From: SIG223 sp964442785
Lineage (GTDB): Bacteria; Bacillota_I; Bacilli_A; RFN20; DUOF01
Reading direction: 5' to 3'
Assembly: GCA_964442785.1 (NCBI GenBank)
Contig: CAYTZW010000045.1
Coordinates: 1-6,201, forward strand
Length of the DNA stretch: 6,201 bases
The notes under the pieces are model-generated. The model saw nothing but the letters and a program-made list of their open reading frames with translations, had not been told where the DNA came from and made no database searches. The position numbers and the translations under genes were made by a program. Below, piece after piece: positions 5,495-6,201 of this stretch. Each line of letters opens with the position of its first letter. The stretch's first letter is position 1.

Positions 5495-5622
5495 AGTTTT
5501 AAGTAAGTTAAGTATATTGTGAATATATATTTCATAGTATAATGAGCTCATTTAAACTCAGTATTTATTTGGTAGGTTGAAGGTCTTCATTTACTAAGAA
5601 TGTAATTACATTCTTAACAACC
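5495..5622. repeat. Palindrome-rich stretch after the peptide gene
   Basis: Three inverted repeats follow each other. AATGAGCTCATT is a perfect 12-bp palindrome at 5541-5552. TGAAG/CTTCA occurs at 5578-5582 and 5585-5589. A perfect 22-bp palindrome at 5595-5616 has the half-site TAAGAATGTAA. With the terminator after them they would fold the 3' part of the transcript into a chain of hairpins. A weak promoter-like pair (TTGAAG 5491-5496, TATATT 5513-5518, spacer 16) could start a separate small RNA here. No open frame longer than a dozen codons is present on the plus strand. Confidence 0.45.
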
Positions 5623-5653
5623 AAAAAGCACTAGCGATATGTTAGTGCTTTTT
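5623..5653. terminator. Rho-independent terminator shared by the peptide and relaxase-like genes
   Basis: AAAAAGCACTA (5623-5633) pairs exactly with TAGTGCTTTTT (5643-5653). The stem extends through a G-T and a C-G pair to a five-base loop, and a T run closes the plus-strand copy. The A run at the left arm gives a T tract on the minus strand too, so it can also end the leftward gene whose stop lies at 5714. Confidence 0.85.
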
Positions 5654-5713
5654 GCTGTTAATCCGCGGAAGTAGTCTTAATAAAAATATATATTGCTATT
5701 ATGAAATGAATAA

Positions 5714-6201
5714 TTATAACTCTAAATCATTATATTCACATTCTTGTTCATATTCTATTTGCCTTTCTGGATTAATAAATGTATCAGTTTCTCTTTGAAA
5801 ATCTCTAATAAAATCTTCTTCAGATACAGAGAATTTTTTGCATACCCAATGAATAAACTTTTTTAGTGTTTTTTCAAAAGTTTTAACCACTTTTCTTAAA
5901 AAATTATTTTCTTTTTCTAAATGATATATTTCATCTTCGTATTTATTCTCAACTTTCTTTATTTCTTGTTTTAACTTAATATCATAATCATTTTCTAATG
6001 TTTTAAAATTTTCTTTAATTTCTTTATTTTCAGCTAAAATAGTTTGTCTTTCTTTTTCATATTTTTCTGCTTTATCTACTAATCTACATTGTTTATATAA
6101 TTCGTGATGTAAAGAACAATTTTCTTCGTGTAATTTTTCTATTAACTTATCTTTAGGTTTTATAATTAGTTCTTCAATTTTTTCATCTCTACCAAGCATT
6201 A
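5714..6201 (-). CDS. C-terminal part of a coiled-coil protein, probable MobV/Pre-type relaxase tail (5' end outside window)
   Basis: A reading frame of 161 residues from the ATG at 6199 ends at TAA 5714-5716. No ribosome binding site can be seen because the window ends, and the frame stays open to the edge, so the ATG is probably an internal Met. Residues 1-110 are dense in Lys and Glu with Leu/Ile spacing typical of a long coiled coil (for example ENNFLRKVVKTFEKTLKKF). A short conserved-looking block with FIHWVCKKF follows, then an acidic end. Plasmid recombination/mobilization (MobV, Pre) relaxases of clostridial elements end in this way, after an N-terminal HUH nuclease domain that would lie outside the window. 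Without that domain the call is inference; any coiled-coil protein such as a phage or structural protein remains possible. Confidence 0.6.
   Translation of the reverse strand, partial: MLGRDEKIEELIIKPKDKLIEKLHEENCSLHHELYKQCRLVDKAEKYEKERQTILAENKEIKENFKTLENDYDIKLKQEIKKVENKYEDEIYHLEKENNFLRKVVKTFEKTLKKFIHWVCKKFSVSEEDFIRDFQRETDTFINPERQIEYEQECEYNDLEL

Noticed and set aside
5318..5551. Minus-strand open frame of 77 codons across the ABC-F end and the peptide gene
   Set aside because: It is antisense to the promoter, RBS and coding region of the peptide unit, and its product has no recognisable motif.
5543..5581. Twelve-residue open frame after the peptide gene (MSSFKLSIYLVG)
   Set aside because: It has no ribosome binding site and overlaps the palindromes; too short to support.
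1..6201. CRISPR arrays, tRNA, rRNA or complete insertion sequences
   Set aside because: No regularly spaced repeats, no tRNA-like cloverleaf or rRNA sequence and no transposase were seen on either strand.

Overview
The window is AT-rich DNA with strong AGGAGG-type ribosome binding sites, AGA/AAA/ATA-rich codon use and extended -10 promoters. This points to a low-GC Bacillota genome, most likely a clostridial (gut-type) anaerobe. Parts of two genes at the edges, a small helix-turn-helix (HTH) regulator on the left and a coiled-coil protein resembling a MobV/Pre relaxase tail on the right, suggest accessory cargo of an integrative or mobilizable element. That placement is inference; no integrase, att site or origin of transfer is visible.

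Layout. (1) 1-354 is a control region. A leftward HTH gene is read from a consensus promoter (TTGACA, 17 bp, TATAAT). A rightward extended -10 promoter faces it, and six copies of a GTAATAG/GTAATAC heptamer surround both. (2) 355-1248 is an uncharacterised protein with a C-terminal four-cysteine zinc finger. (3) 1450-2511 is a radical SAM/SPASM enzyme of the anSME/peptide-maturase type with its own promoter. (4) A perfect 18-bp hairpin at 2507-2546 ends both this gene and the convergent SAM-dependent methyltransferase (2537-3454, minus). (5) 3688-5328 is a duplicated-ATPase ABC-F protein, divergent from the methyltransferase; its promoter lies inside a perfect inverted repeat. (6) A promoter in the last codons of the ABC-F gene drives a 32-residue Trp/Cys-ended peptide gene (5396-5494), followed by a palindrome-rich stretch and a terminator. 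(7) 5714-6201 (minus) is the relaxase-like fragment.

Nearly every gene has its own recognisable promoter, so the region reads as independently expressed modules rather than one operon. The pairing most worth testing is the radical SAM/SPASM enzyme, which has no adjacent substrate, with the short peptide that ends in a W-x6-W-I-K-C tail. They lie almost 3 kb apart and are separately promoted, so a substrate relationship is only a hypothesis. The ABC-F and methyltransferase pair could equally be an antibiotic-response module.
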